The notes under the pieces are model-generated. The model was not told where the DNA came from. It ran no database searches and saw only the letters and a program-made list of their open reading frames with translations. Positions 1 through 6,758 of a stretch of DNA of 50,009 nt are shown piece by piece; position 1 is the first letter of the stretch, and the number at the start of each line of letters is the position of its first letter. A program made the position numbers and the translations under genes. Origin of the DNA: Apibacter muscae (GTDB lineage: Bacteria; Bacteroidota; Bacteroidia; Flavobacteriales; Weeksellaceae). Where the stretch lies: positions 1-50,009 of the forward strand of contig NZ_SELG01000022.1 of NCBI RefSeq assembly GCF_007845635.1, given 5' to 3'.

Positions 1-664
1 GTTATCGCTACAGCCTTATTTCAAATAGCTTCTTCTTGGCTTCAAAGATATACTTTTTTAGCTTTTTTCTGGTAAAAGATAAATGGTTTTTTATGGGTCT
101 GTGATTTTTATTTTTCAGTTGAAAGAAAAAGGTTTAACGGATTTTAAAAAGAACATAGGGCGTTGGGCTTTCGGGGGTGGGCGGTTGTTCTTTTTAAAAA
201 CGTTCGTGGTTTTTAAAGGAGGGTTGCGAGTTTTTAAAAACGAGCTTTATGCGTCCAAGCGAGCAGTAAAGCGAGTGTGCAAGCGCGGGCGGTGAGGGCT
301 TGCCAAAAATTAAATCTATCTTCCTTAATTCTTTTTTGGCGATAAAACCGCCCGAAAGCGGGGTTAAGGGTGGTTTACTTCTTTACATGGGTGCTTCGTC
401 CCCGTGGCGCGCAAGCACCTGCCTGCGAGCAAAACCAACAAGCAACGGCGGATGCGACTTTAGGAGCAGACAAGAAAGTTGCGGATGAGGACAAGCGAAA
501 CACGTGAAACAGCCAAACGTAAGTGAATTCTTGCAACTGGAGTGCATGGCTGTGTAACTGGGTTTGAGCGCGGACGAATGCCTTTGCAATGGGCCTCTGA
601 GTTTGTATGCTGTTTGTTGTAAGTGATAGGGTTGAGTGGGTAGTTTGTTTTTGACTCTGATTGT
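1..664. other. Gene-poor, GC-richer end of mobile element
   Basis: I find no convincing gene here. Open frames at 83-295, 300-488 and 375-668 have low-complexity or unnatural protein sequence and no recognisable motif. Roughly 220-640 is visibly richer in G and C than the rest of the window and reads like structured or non-coding DNA. It lies just beyond the 3' end of the two recombinase genes, where an element boundary, attachment site or replication region could sit. No tRNA or rRNA is visible. Confidence 0.5.
141..240. repeat. Spaced TTTTTAAAAA palindromes
   Basis: TTTTTAAAAA occurs at 191-200 and again at 231-240, exactly 40 bases apart, each followed by CG. Weaker copies are ATTTTAAAAA at 141-150 and GTTTTTAAAG near 209-218. 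The even spacing beside recombinase genes is reminiscent of iterons or recombinase arm sites. The function is inferred only. Confidence 0.45.
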
Positions 665-1540
665 TCAAAGTGGATGGTATTTTGCTAGGTCTTGTTTGAG
701 CTTCTCTAAATGGGTTAGGTCTAGTTTTTCTAAGCTTTTTATACTTCTATAGCCTGCGTTGTATTGGGCTTGGATTAGATTACTTTGTTTGATCCATAGG
801 GATATTCGGCTATATCTTAGGGTGAGTTGTTTTTCTATTTTTATCTGCTTGTTTATTGCTTTTGTAATACTGCTGAATTTAGTCTTTTCACTTGTTGGAA
901 ATAGCTTTTTTGTTGTTTCTTGTGTTTTTACTTGTCTTAGTATTTCTTTTCTGGTTTGGGTTAGGTAATTTGCTAGTGCTGGTATTTGGTTAGGATTTAG
1001 TTTTAAGGTTCTTTTATTTCGCTTGTAACTATTTACTTTAGGGACTTTAATATGCCTTTTTTTGATATCTATATCTTGTATTTCTAATTTACTTAGGGTG
1101 GTATTATCTAAGGCCTGATAAATTATTAATCCTAGAATAACTTTATTTCTTTGTCTGTAGGGTTCTAGTCTTTTTATTGGCTTATCGCTGGGGTATTGTT
1201 CATATATTTCTGTAAGTTCCTGTTCGGTTAATAGTCCTTGGATTATAGGTTTAGTTTCGGGTTTAATCCTAAAGTGTCTTATGGGATGATCTTTTCTTTT
1301 TTTTGTCTCTACTAGGTAATTGTAATATTGTTCTAAGGTTTGTATTTGGTTATTCAGTGTTTGTATTTTGTATTTTTTCTTCTGTATTTCTATAAGTTTT
1401 AATACTTCTTTACTCGTTAAGTTTTCTAAGGTTTGATTTTTTAGGCATTGGTTTTTCCAGTTTTCTATTTGTGATTGTTTGTCTTGCAGGGTTCTTTCTG
1501 AATAGGGGTATTGGGTTTGTAAATAGTCTATAAAGTTCAT
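665..1540 (-). CDS. Tyrosine-recombinase-fold protein lacking catalytic residues
   Basis: The 291-residue protein has the layout of a phage-type integrase: a SAM-like helical N-terminal core-binding half (about 1-95) and a catalytic-like half from about 105. The key residues are missing. The first arginine site reads QALDNTTL, the HxxR box reads LTLRYS (only Arg242 kept), the GH site reads AGY at 262-264, and the Tyr nucleophile site reads EKLDLTH. It starts 24 bases after the stop of the intact recombinase at 1565-2326 and is probably co-transcribed with it and the primase. I infer a non-catalytic partner subunit or accessory DNA-binding factor for the active recombinase. A decayed recombinase is possible, but the frame is open over its full length, which argues for retained function. 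Confidence 0.7.
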   Translation of the reverse strand: MNFIDYLQTQYPYSERTLQDKQSQIENWKNQCLKNQTLENLTSKEVLKLIEIQKKKYKIQTLNNQIQTLEQYYNYLVETKKRKDHPIRHFRIKPETKPIIQGLLTEQELTEIYEQYPSDKPIKRLEPYRQRNKVILGLIIYQALDNTTLSKLEIQDIDIKKRHIKVPKVNSYKRNKRTLKLNPNQIPALANYLTQTRKEILRQVKTQETTKKLFPTSEKTKFSSITKAINKQIKIEKQLTLRYSRISLWIKQSNLIQAQYNAGYRSIKSLEKLDLTHLEKLKQDLAKYHPL

Positions 1541-1564
1541 CTGTCTTTCGTTAGTGCTTAGTTT

Positions 1565-2326
1565 TTACTCATTTCTGTTTATTTCTGCTAAATGGGTATA
1601 CCTTTGGGTGCTTTCTATACTGGTATGGCCTAGGTATTTTCCTATTTGTTCTATGTCCATGCCTCTTTGTAATAAGTGACTGGCTATACTGTGTCTGAGT
1701 AAATGGGGATAAATTCTTTTTTTTATGGTTGTTCTTTTTACTATTCTTTTTAGGTTTTGATAGATTCCATCGGGGATTAGGTCTCCTTTTAGGCCTTGGA
1801 GTAGTTTTCTTCCTTTATTGATGGGTCTTTCTTGATTTATATAATGGGTGATAATTTGTTGGGTTTTCTTATTTATGGGTATTTGTCTTTGTTTTTTTGT
1901 CTTACTTTTTCTTATCAGCACTATGTTTTTAGTTAAATCCAGGTCTTCTAATTCTAGGTTAGATGCTTCGCTTAGTCGTAAACCTAAGCTATATAAGCAA
2001 TGGATAACTACTTGTTCTCTTAATGTTTTACAACCTTGTTCTAGTTCTCTTATTTCTTCTAGGGTTAGTACTTCTATTTTTGATAGGGTCTTTTTGTAAT
2101 GTTCTGGGGATAAATGGATGTTTTGGTTTTCTACTTGGTTTAAATAATTTATATAAACTTTCTTTTGATAATAATAGAGTTGTTGGGTATTGTTTGTTAA
2201 TTGTTGTTGGGAATTTTTCTGATTTATATGGTTTTTTGCTGTTCTTAAGAGTCCTCGAATGGTACTGGATTGATAGCCTTTGATCTCTAAGTATTTTTTA
2301 TAATTCTGTATTCTTTCTTCTGGCAT
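1565..2326 (-). CDS. Tyrosine recombinase/integrase (XerC/D type)
   Basis: A 253-residue site-specific recombinase that would cut and rejoin DNA through a 3'-phosphotyrosine. All catalytic positions are visible: Arg117 in GLRLSE, a Lys near 142 in the beta-hairpin, His208 and Arg211 in HLLRH, His234 in LGHTS, and the nucleophile Tyr243 in QRYTHL. The N-terminal half (1-75) matches the SAM-like core-binding domain. It is somewhat shorter than chromosomal XerC/XerD (about 300 residues), so it is more likely the mobile element's own enzyme than a dif recombinase. It lies 106 bases after the primase-helicase gene and 24 bases before the catalytically dead paralogue, all on one strand. Confidence 0.9.
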   Translation of the reverse strand: MPEERIQNYKKYLEIKGYQSSTIRGLLRTAKNHINQKNSQQQLTNNTQQLYYYQKKVYINYLNQVENQNIHLSPEHYKKTLSKIEVLTLEEIRELEQGCKTLREQVVIHCLYSLGLRLSEASNLELEDLDLTKNIVLIRKSKTKKQRQIPINKKTQQIITHYINQERPINKGRKLLQGLKGDLIPDGIYQNLKRIVKRTTIKKRIYPHLLRHSIASHLLQRGMDIEQIGKYLGHTSIESTQRYTHLAEINRNE

Positions 2327-2432
2327 CGTAAGTGTTTTTAGGTTAGTCTTTTTTGGAATTTGGATCAGCTGGGGTTTAATATATTGATTGTCTTTTGTTT
2401 ATATTGCTTTTGGGTGTTCCAAAGCTGTTCTT

Positions 2433-4583
2433 TTACTGTTCCATTTTTAGTTTTTCTATTTGCTTCTGTAATTGTTCTTTTATGTTCTTTCTTAGTTTTT
2501 GGTAATCGTCCCAATAAAGGATCTTGTATTTAATTCCTACTCGTTCATGCCCGCCTATGGGTTTGATATAGTCTAATTCTTTTAAATTTTGAATATATCT
2601 GAACATCTGGGTTTTACTGATGTTTAAGGTTTGTCTTACTTCTCTTAAGTAAAATTCTTGGTTCTTGTCTTTGAGGTATTTTTTTAGTCTTTCGTAAAAC
2701 TGCCTAAGGCTTCCGTCTAGTTCGTCTATTTTTAATAATATACTTTCAAAGAGGATTTGGGTGGCTTGTTCTAAGTCTTCGATCTCCGTGTAGATCTTAC
2801 CGTCTTTATAGGTTCTGTTTTTTTGATTTAAGTAGGTGATTTGTCTTATGATACTTTGGTACATTTGGTTGAGTCTTCGGATTTTATGGACTTCTTCGGG
2901 GAGTTCTAATTTGGTGGCGTAGGGATTGATGACTTCTACTTGTTGTAGGTTTCTGAGGTAGTTCTGTAATTTTTCTTTGGCTTGTTTTTCTTGGGTTTGG
3001 CTGACTTCTCCTGCGTATTTTTGGTTTTGGTATTCTATGATCTTCTTGCTTTGCTGGGTGCTTTCGTCTACGGCGAGGATAAAGCTTCGACTGATGTTGT
3101 CTTCGTATACATCGGCTTTGGTGGTGGCGCTGAGGGAGCTGAATACTCCTCGTACTTTTTTATGGGTGCTTTTAATGTTGCCTTTTTTGTCTTTGATACT
3201 CACACTACTGCTTAACTGTTGGTTACTGATAAGTTCTCTTAGGGAGTATAGGGCTTCTTCTTTGAGTCCGTCTAGGTCTTCGATGACCATGAGTTTGCCC
3301 ACCAGATCCCATTCGCCCCAGTTGTACAGACTGCTTTCGGTGATTCTTGTGAATTTGAGTACGTCTTCTTGGGGGATGAGCTGGGCGATTTTACTGATTA
3401 AATGGGTTTTTCCGCTTCCGCTACTGCCTTGCACGATGGCGTGTAAGGGGCTTTGGGTTTTGTAACTACTGGCAATAATGAATAATAGTAGTCGGGTGTT
3501 TTCTTCGCCGATAATGCCACTCTTTCCTATCAGGTGATTGATCTGATCTAGGCTTAGGTGTTCTGTTTTTGGTGAATTTTGGTTAGTTGTTTCTTGTTCT
3601 GACTGTTCTCTGGCTTCTTGTTTTTCAATTGATAAGATAAGTTCTTTTCTTTGTTCTAGGAGTTGGGTAAAGATTTCTGGATTGTGTAATTGTAATACTT
3701 CGTTAATGTCTTTAGAGGGTAAATCTACTTGGGTAATGGTAGATTTGGGTTGTATCTTTAATAATTCTTGGGCGAGTTTGTGGCTGGCTTGTTGGCCTGC
3801 CTGGTCATTGTCATAGATTATTATTATTTCTTCTAGGTGTTGGAGTTCTTTGATTGCCTGCCTGTGTTCCTGGGTAAAGCCGTTTACTCCGTAACAAGAG
3901 AGTAAGCTGTAAGTGTTAAGGGCTAAGGGAATTGGTAATAAACTGGCGGTATCTATAATGCTTTCTGTTAGGATTAATATCTTAGTTTCGGGATCTGGAT
4001 AACAGGGATATAAGCCTTGGCGGTTTTTTAAATAAAAGTGTTTGTTTTCTGCTTCTGCTTTGATACTTCTTCCGTACAGGCTGACGATTTTGTGGTTGGG
4101 ATCTTTGAGGGGAAACACTATGCAGTTAACTAGTCCTTTATACGTCCTGCCGTTGTAACCGATTTCTAGTTTTTGATAGTCTAGGGCTCTTTGCTGGGTA
4201 TAGGTTCTGGCAGTTTTGCTTTGTCTTAAGTTGCTCTTCATTTTGTAAAAGAGTTCTTCTAGTCTATCTAGGGGGATTTCTTGGTATTCTTTGCTTCTTT
4301 GGATCTTATGGCTTAGATCGGTTAATTGACTGGCTTTTAACAGGGCTTCGTGTTTGGTTAAGTTTTCTTTGTACATAATAAAGTCGATCACATCTATGAC
4401 TTTATTAGACTGCTGGCAATTTCCGCTGTAACATCGAACCGTATGGGTATCGGGGAAGATTTGCATACTCGGGGTTTTATCGTCGTGGAAGGGGCAACAA
4501 CAACTGTTGTTCTTTACTTGGATCTGATAATGTTCCAATACTTGCCTTATGGTTAGATTTTGCTTGATCTCTTGGATAGTCAT
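2433..4583 (-). CDS. CHC2 zinc-finger primase with Toprim and AAA-like helicase
   Basis: A 716-residue replication protein of a mobile element. From the N terminus: a CHC2-type zinc finger (Cys30, His33 in CPFHDDKTPSM, then Cys51 and Cys56), a Toprim catalytic domain (Glu207 in ILTESIIDT and the acidic pair in YDNDQAG at 257-263), and an ATPase with Walker A GSSGSGKT (386-393) and Walker B LMVIEDLD (431-438). The C-terminal 120 residues look like a winged helix (LREVRQTLNISKTQMFRYI). The finger is unusual in having four rather than two residues between its last cysteines. It probably makes primers and unwinds DNA for the element and may bind its origin. It is divergent from the XRE gene at 4780 and first in a minus-strand operon with two recombinase-fold genes. 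Confidence 0.88.
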   Translation of the reverse strand: MTIQEIKQNLTIRQVLEHYQIQVKNNSCCCPFHDDKTPSMQIFPDTHTVRCYSGNCQQSNKVIDVIDFIMYKENLTKHEALLKASQLTDLSHKIQRSKEYQEIPLDRLEELFYKMKSNLRQSKTARTYTQQRALDYQKLEIGYNGRTYKGLVNCIVFPLKDPNHKIVSLYGRSIKAEAENKHFYLKNRQGLYPCYPDPETKILILTESIIDTASLLPIPLALNTYSLLSCYGVNGFTQEHRQAIKELQHLEEIIIIYDNDQAGQQASHKLAQELLKIQPKSTITQVDLPSKDINEVLQLHNPEIFTQLLEQRKELILSIEKQEAREQSEQETTNQNSPKTEHLSLDQINHLIGKSGIIGEENTRLLLFIIASSYKTQSPLHAIVQGSSGSGKTHLISKIAQLIPQEDVLKFTRITESSLYNWGEWDLVGKLMVIEDLDGLKEEALYSLRELISNQQLSSSVSIKDKKGNIKSTHKKVRGVFSSLSATTKADVYEDNISRSFILAVDESTQQSKKIIEYQNQKYAGEVSQTQEKQAKEKLQNYLRNLQQVEVINPYATKLELPEEVHKIRRLNQMYQSIIRQITYLNQKNRTYKDGKIYTEIEDLEQATQILFESILLKIDELDGSLRQFYERLKKYLKDKNQEFYLREVRQTLNISKTQMFRYIQNLKELDYIKPIGGHERVGIKYKILYWDDYQKLRKNIKEQLQKQIEKLKMEQ

Positions 4584-4727
4584 AACTTATTGTTTTGGGG
4601 TGACTAAGTTTTTTAAAAATATTTTCTGATACTTTTTTGTTTTGCAATAATACATAATTGTTTTAATATATAAAATACTTATGTTTTATCTTTTATCAAC
4701 TTTGTTTTAAATAGTCTTCATTTTACG

Positions 4728-4735
4728 TATTTTTG
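4728..4735 (+). promoter_or_regulatory. Candidate -7 box (TATTTTTG) for the XRE gene
   Basis: This fits the Bacteroidota -7 consensus TAnnTTTG, 44 bases before the ATG at 4780. A TTTG at 4701-4704 is 23 bases upstream, longer than the ideal 19, so the match is only fair. The same 196-base gap must also hold the primase promoter on the other strand. Confidence 0.4.
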
Positions 4736-4779
4736 CTATCATTAAGGTTTCATCTTAATACTTTTAATAAGCAATATAA

Positions 4780-5124
4780 ATGTCTGTTAGTACTAGAATT
4801 AAGGATTTAAGAGGTAAAAATAATCTTACTCAATCTGAGCTGGCTCAGAGGGTAGGGCTTACTTATATTCAAATTGGTAGATATGAGAAGGGTAAAAGTT
4901 CTCCTTCTGCGGATGTGTTACAGAAGCTTGCTGATGCTTTGAATACTTCTACTGATTTTTTAATGAATGGGAGTTCTGAGATGGTGGATGCTCAACTTGC
5001 TGATAAGGAACTCTTGAAACAGTTTAAGGAAGTGGAAGCTATGAATGAGCAAGATAAGCATTTGGTAAAAACGTTTTTGGATGCTTTTATTACTAAAAAA
5101 AAGATTCAGAAATTGGCTCTATAA
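4780..5124 (+). CDS. XRE-family transcriptional regulator
   Basis: A 114-residue repressor-like protein with a clear Cro/C1-type helix-turn-helix at about 6-62 (LTQSELAQRVGLTYIQIGRY, then SPSADVLQKLADALN). The C-terminal 45 residues are charged and helical (EVEAMNEQDKHLVKTFLDAF), typical of the dimerisation tail of small XRE regulators. It is transcribed away from the primase-recombinase operon, the usual arrangement for a regulator of an integrated element. I infer that it controls the shared 4584-4779 region. The target site is not identified. A strong terminator follows. Confidence 0.88.
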   Translation: MSVSTRIKDLRGKNNLTQSELAQRVGLTYIQIGRYEKGKSSPSADVLQKLADALNTSTDFLMNGSSEMVDAQLADKELLKQFKEVEAMNEQDKHLVKTFLDAFITKKKIQKLAL

Positions 5125-5152
5125 GGTAATTGGTTAAATATCTATTATAAAT

Positions 5153-5180
5153 AAAGCTCCTTTTTTATAAGGAGCTTTTT
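5153..5180 (+). terminator. Terminator after XRE gene
   Basis: Ten-base stem AAAGCTCCTT / AAGGAGCTTT with a six-base loop, running into a T-rich tract, 29 bases after the XRE stop. Confidence 0.85.
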
Positions 5181-5192
5181 ATTTTATTTTTA

Positions 5193-5200
5193 TACTTTTG
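5193..5200 (+). promoter_or_regulatory. Candidate -7 box (TACTTTTG) for structured RNA
   Basis: TACTTTTG matches TAnnTTTG and ends five bases before a long inverted repeat begins at 5205, so transcription would start at about the first base of that repeat. No good -33 TTTG is seen at the ideal distance. Confidence 0.45.
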
Positions 5201-5204
5201 TAGG

Positions 5205-5320
5205 GCAAACCAATTTTATCGTACCAATCATGTTTATTATTAATCACAATAAGGCAGGCACACAGGTGAAAGTCCTCGTACTACTTAGCGATAAGTTGGT
5301 TTGCAGTGACCTGCTGTCTT
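5205..5320 (+). ncRNA. Possible structured RNA or long 5' leader
   Basis: The stretch has no convincing gene; the open frame at 5230-5430 overlaps the start of the next gene in another frame. Arms GCAAACCAATTTTATCG (5205-5221) and CGATAAGTTGGTTTGC (5289-5304) are near-perfect reverse complements about 67 bases apart. Inside the loop, GCAGG (5254-5258) can pair with CCTGC (5310-5314) outside the stem, which would make a pseudoknot. A -7 box ends just upstream. It may be a leader of the gene at 5340, a free small RNA, or a DNA site used by the recombinase. I do not recognise a known RNA family. Confidence 0.4.
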
Positions 5321-5339
5321 TTAATTTAAATTCTTTTTT

Positions 5340-5651
5340 ATGCAAACCGAAAATGTACAAAACAAAAATGAAAATCTTAACAATGATTTTTCTAATGAAA
5401 ACAAAAACCTTAACCCTAAAGACTTCTTAAAGTCTCTGGAAAATTTTCCATTTATAGAAACCTACCAAGAATTGGGTTTTACTCTTAAATCGCTCTGTAA
5501 AGTAACCCAAACGGCTCTTATGATGGACGGCTCCTATCCCAATCTTTCTGTGCATAAGCCTTGGGATATTTATAACATCCTTAACCTTATTCATTCTCTT
5601 ATCCCTGATAGCGAATGGGAACTATTAGACAGGTTAAATAAAAAGGATTAA
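5340..5651 (+). CDS. Small unknown protein
   Basis: 103 residues with an Asn/Lys-rich N-terminal tail (about 1-30) and a more conserved-looking body (FPFIETYQELGFTLKSLCKV, later SVHKPWDIYNILNLIHSLIP). There is no signal peptide or membrane segment, so it is probably cytoplasmic. I do not recognise the family. That it is a real gene is supported by a strong terminator right after it and by a degenerate copy of its 3' end at 6175-6218, with a terminator in the same relative place. It sits between the XRE/RNA end of the mobile element and the toxin locus and could belong to either. Confidence 0.65.
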   Translation: MQTENVQNKNENLNNDFSNENKNLNPKDFLKSLENFPFIETYQELGFTLKSLCKVTQTALMMDGSYPNLSVHKPWDIYNILNLIHSLIPDSEWELLDRLNKKD

Positions 5652-5655
5652 TAAC

Positions 5656-5685
5656 AAAAAGCCTGATATAACATCAGGCTTTTTT
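5656..5685. terminator. Bidirectional terminator
   Basis: Stem AAAAAGCCTGAT / ATCAGGCTTTTT with loop ATAAC, lying between convergent genes ending at 5651 (plus) and 5689 (minus). It has A and T runs on both sides, so it can act in both directions. Confidence 0.88.
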
Positions 5686-5688
5686 CAA

Positions 5689-6123
5689 TTATTCAATCTC
5701 AAAAGATTTTGGATATTTTTGACTATGACTAGAAATAGGATCATCCAAAAGTTTTAAACTAAATCTTGACGCACTTAAAGATATATTACCTCTATCTGTA
5801 TATATTACATAATCCCATAAGTAAACTTCTTTATTTGGTGCTAACCTTTGATTATCTCTAACAAAGGCTGACATAATCATTCCAATATTATTTTCATAAT
5901 TTAAATCAATCTTTAATTTTGATATATTTTCAAATACTATGATAGCAGGAGAAACTAAAAATGAATATAATCCTTGACTTCTATCCAAATTCCATTCTAA
6001 TATATAATCTAGCCTTATTGAAAACAAAGGCTCTTCATCTGGAAAAGAAACTGAATAAATAATATTATCATGAAAATTTAATTCATTAAAATCATGATCA
6101 GTCCACTCTCTTAGTACTTTCAT
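5689..6123 (-). CDS. Orphan immunity-like protein
   Basis: 144 residues, no signal peptide, probably cytoplasmic. The pattern WTDHDFNELNFHDNIIYSV followed by a LDYILEW segment and VSPAIIVFENISKLKI resembles a family of small proteins often seen beside polymorphic toxins, but I cannot name a Pfam entry. Its ATG overlaps by ATGA the stop of a short coding remnant (6120-6178) that looks like a toxin tail. This overlap is typical of toxin-immunity pairs. No intact toxin partner is present, so I infer it is kept as an orphan after toxin replacement in the RHS gene upstream. Confidence 0.65.
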   Translation of the reverse strand: MKVLREWTDHDFNELNFHDNIIYSVSFPDEEPLFSIRLDYILEWNLDRSQGLYSFLVSPAIIVFENISKLKIDLNYENNIGMIMSAFVRDNQRLAPNKEVYLWDYVIYTDRGNISLSASRFSLKLLDDPISSHSQKYPKSFEIE

Positions 6124-6178
6124 TTTGTTTTTAAATATTTATTTAAATAATCAATATAATTTTCATTCATAGGTCTTA
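6120..6178 (-). pseudogene. Displaced toxin C-terminal tail
   Basis: On the minus strand an open frame encodes WIRPMNENYIDYLNKYLKTK and stops with TGA overlapping the ATG of the gene at 5689-6123. Upstream the frame soon meets a stop. The fragment reads like the last residues of a toxin domain cut off from its RHS carrier. It overlaps on the opposite strand the scrap of the small gene described at 6175-6218. Confidence 0.5.
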
Positions 6179-6218
6179 TCCATGGGAACTGCTAGACAAA
6201 TTAAATAAAATGGCTTAA
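6175..6218 (+). pseudogene. Remnant of a second copy of the 103-residue gene
   Basis: The segment TGGGAACTGCTAGACAAATT at 6183-6202 and the following TAAATAAAATGGCTTAA match the last codons and stop of the gene ending at 5651 (there TGGGAACTATTAGACAGGTT). Only about 40 bases remain. Like the intact copy it is followed at once by a strong hairpin. Confidence 0.6.
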
Positions 6219-6221
6219 AAC

Positions 6222-6252
6222 AAAAACCCCCGCTACAAAGCGGGGGTGTTTA
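6222..6252 (-). terminator. Terminator after RHS/immunity operon
   Basis: GC-rich stem ACCCCCGCT (6226-6234) / AGCGGGGGT (6239-6247) with loop ACAA. Read on the minus strand it runs into a TTTTTG-TTTT tract six bases after the lipoprotein gene's stop. It may also work on the plus strand. Confidence 0.88.
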
Positions 6253-6257
6253 TTTTA

Positions 6258-6758
6258 TTACATTAAAGAATTTTCTACTGGAATAAATACAATTTGCTCT
6301 GTATTCTGATTGGTTGGAAAGAATGCTATATATAAAAATTTGTTTTTATCATCCCACTTTACTACAGATTTATTTGAAATTTTTGCTATTTTATCCCCTT
6401 TAATAATTTCAAAAGAAAAATTAACTAAACCTCTCCTTATACTTGTTATTTTATCATCTATATCAAAAACAAAAGAACTTGTAAAATTCCCTCTGTAAAC
6501 TAATTTACCATTTGCATATAACAAGATGTAGTCTTTTTCGATAAACTTATATGGATTATTTAAAAATACTCCTTTAATCCTTTCCTTACTAACCTGTTGT
6601 ATATCTACTGTTTTCTTCTTTAACTCTATTTCATTCTGTGATATCTCAAAAAAATCTAATGAATTAGATTGAAAAGCATTTTTTTTACTTTCACAATTAC
6701 AAAAAAACATTATAAAAAATATAACAATTACTATTAGTTGACTATTTCCTTTTATCAT
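6258..6758 (-). CDS. Predicted lipoprotein, likely immunity protein for the RHS tip
   Basis: The reading frame is open from 6884, but the ATG at 6758 is preferred because it places a signal peptide first: MIKGNSQLIVIVIFFIMFFC, then NCESKKN. The Cys at residue 20 would be the lipidated residue, giving a protein of 166 residues anchored on the periplasmic face of a membrane. The rest is beta-rich with no family I recognise. The ATG lies 17 bases inside the 3' end of the RHS gene, so the two are probably translationally coupled. Position directly after a variable RHS tip is the classic place for an immunity gene. A periplasmic lipoprotein suggests, by inference, that the toxin acts in or passes through the periplasm. 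Confidence 0.75.
   Translation of the reverse strand: MIKGNSQLIVIVIFFIMFFCNCESKKNAFQSNSLDFFEISQNEIELKKKTVDIQQVSKERIKGVFLNNPYKFIEKDYILLYANGKLVYRGNFTSSFVFDIDDKITSIRRGLVNFSFEIIKGDKIAKISNKSVVKWDDKNKFLYIAFFPTNQNTEQIVFIPVENSLM

Noticed and set aside
375-668. Open frame of 97 residues on the minus strand near the recombinase gene
   Set aside because: The composition (runs of Gln/Thr/Ser then Cys/Ala/Gly) fits no protein family, and it lies in GC-rich sequence that looks non-coding. Overlap with another short frame adds no support.
5262-5275. GTGAAAGTCC, reminiscent of group II intron sequence
   Set aside because: No reverse transcriptase, domain V hairpin or intron boundary is visible. A 10-base likeness is not enough.
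5230-5430. Open frame of 66 residues overlapping the gene at 5340
   Set aside because: It covers the inverted-repeat region and then the wrong frame of a better gene. Its second half is a Lys/Met/Thr shadow of the Asn/Lys-rich tail.
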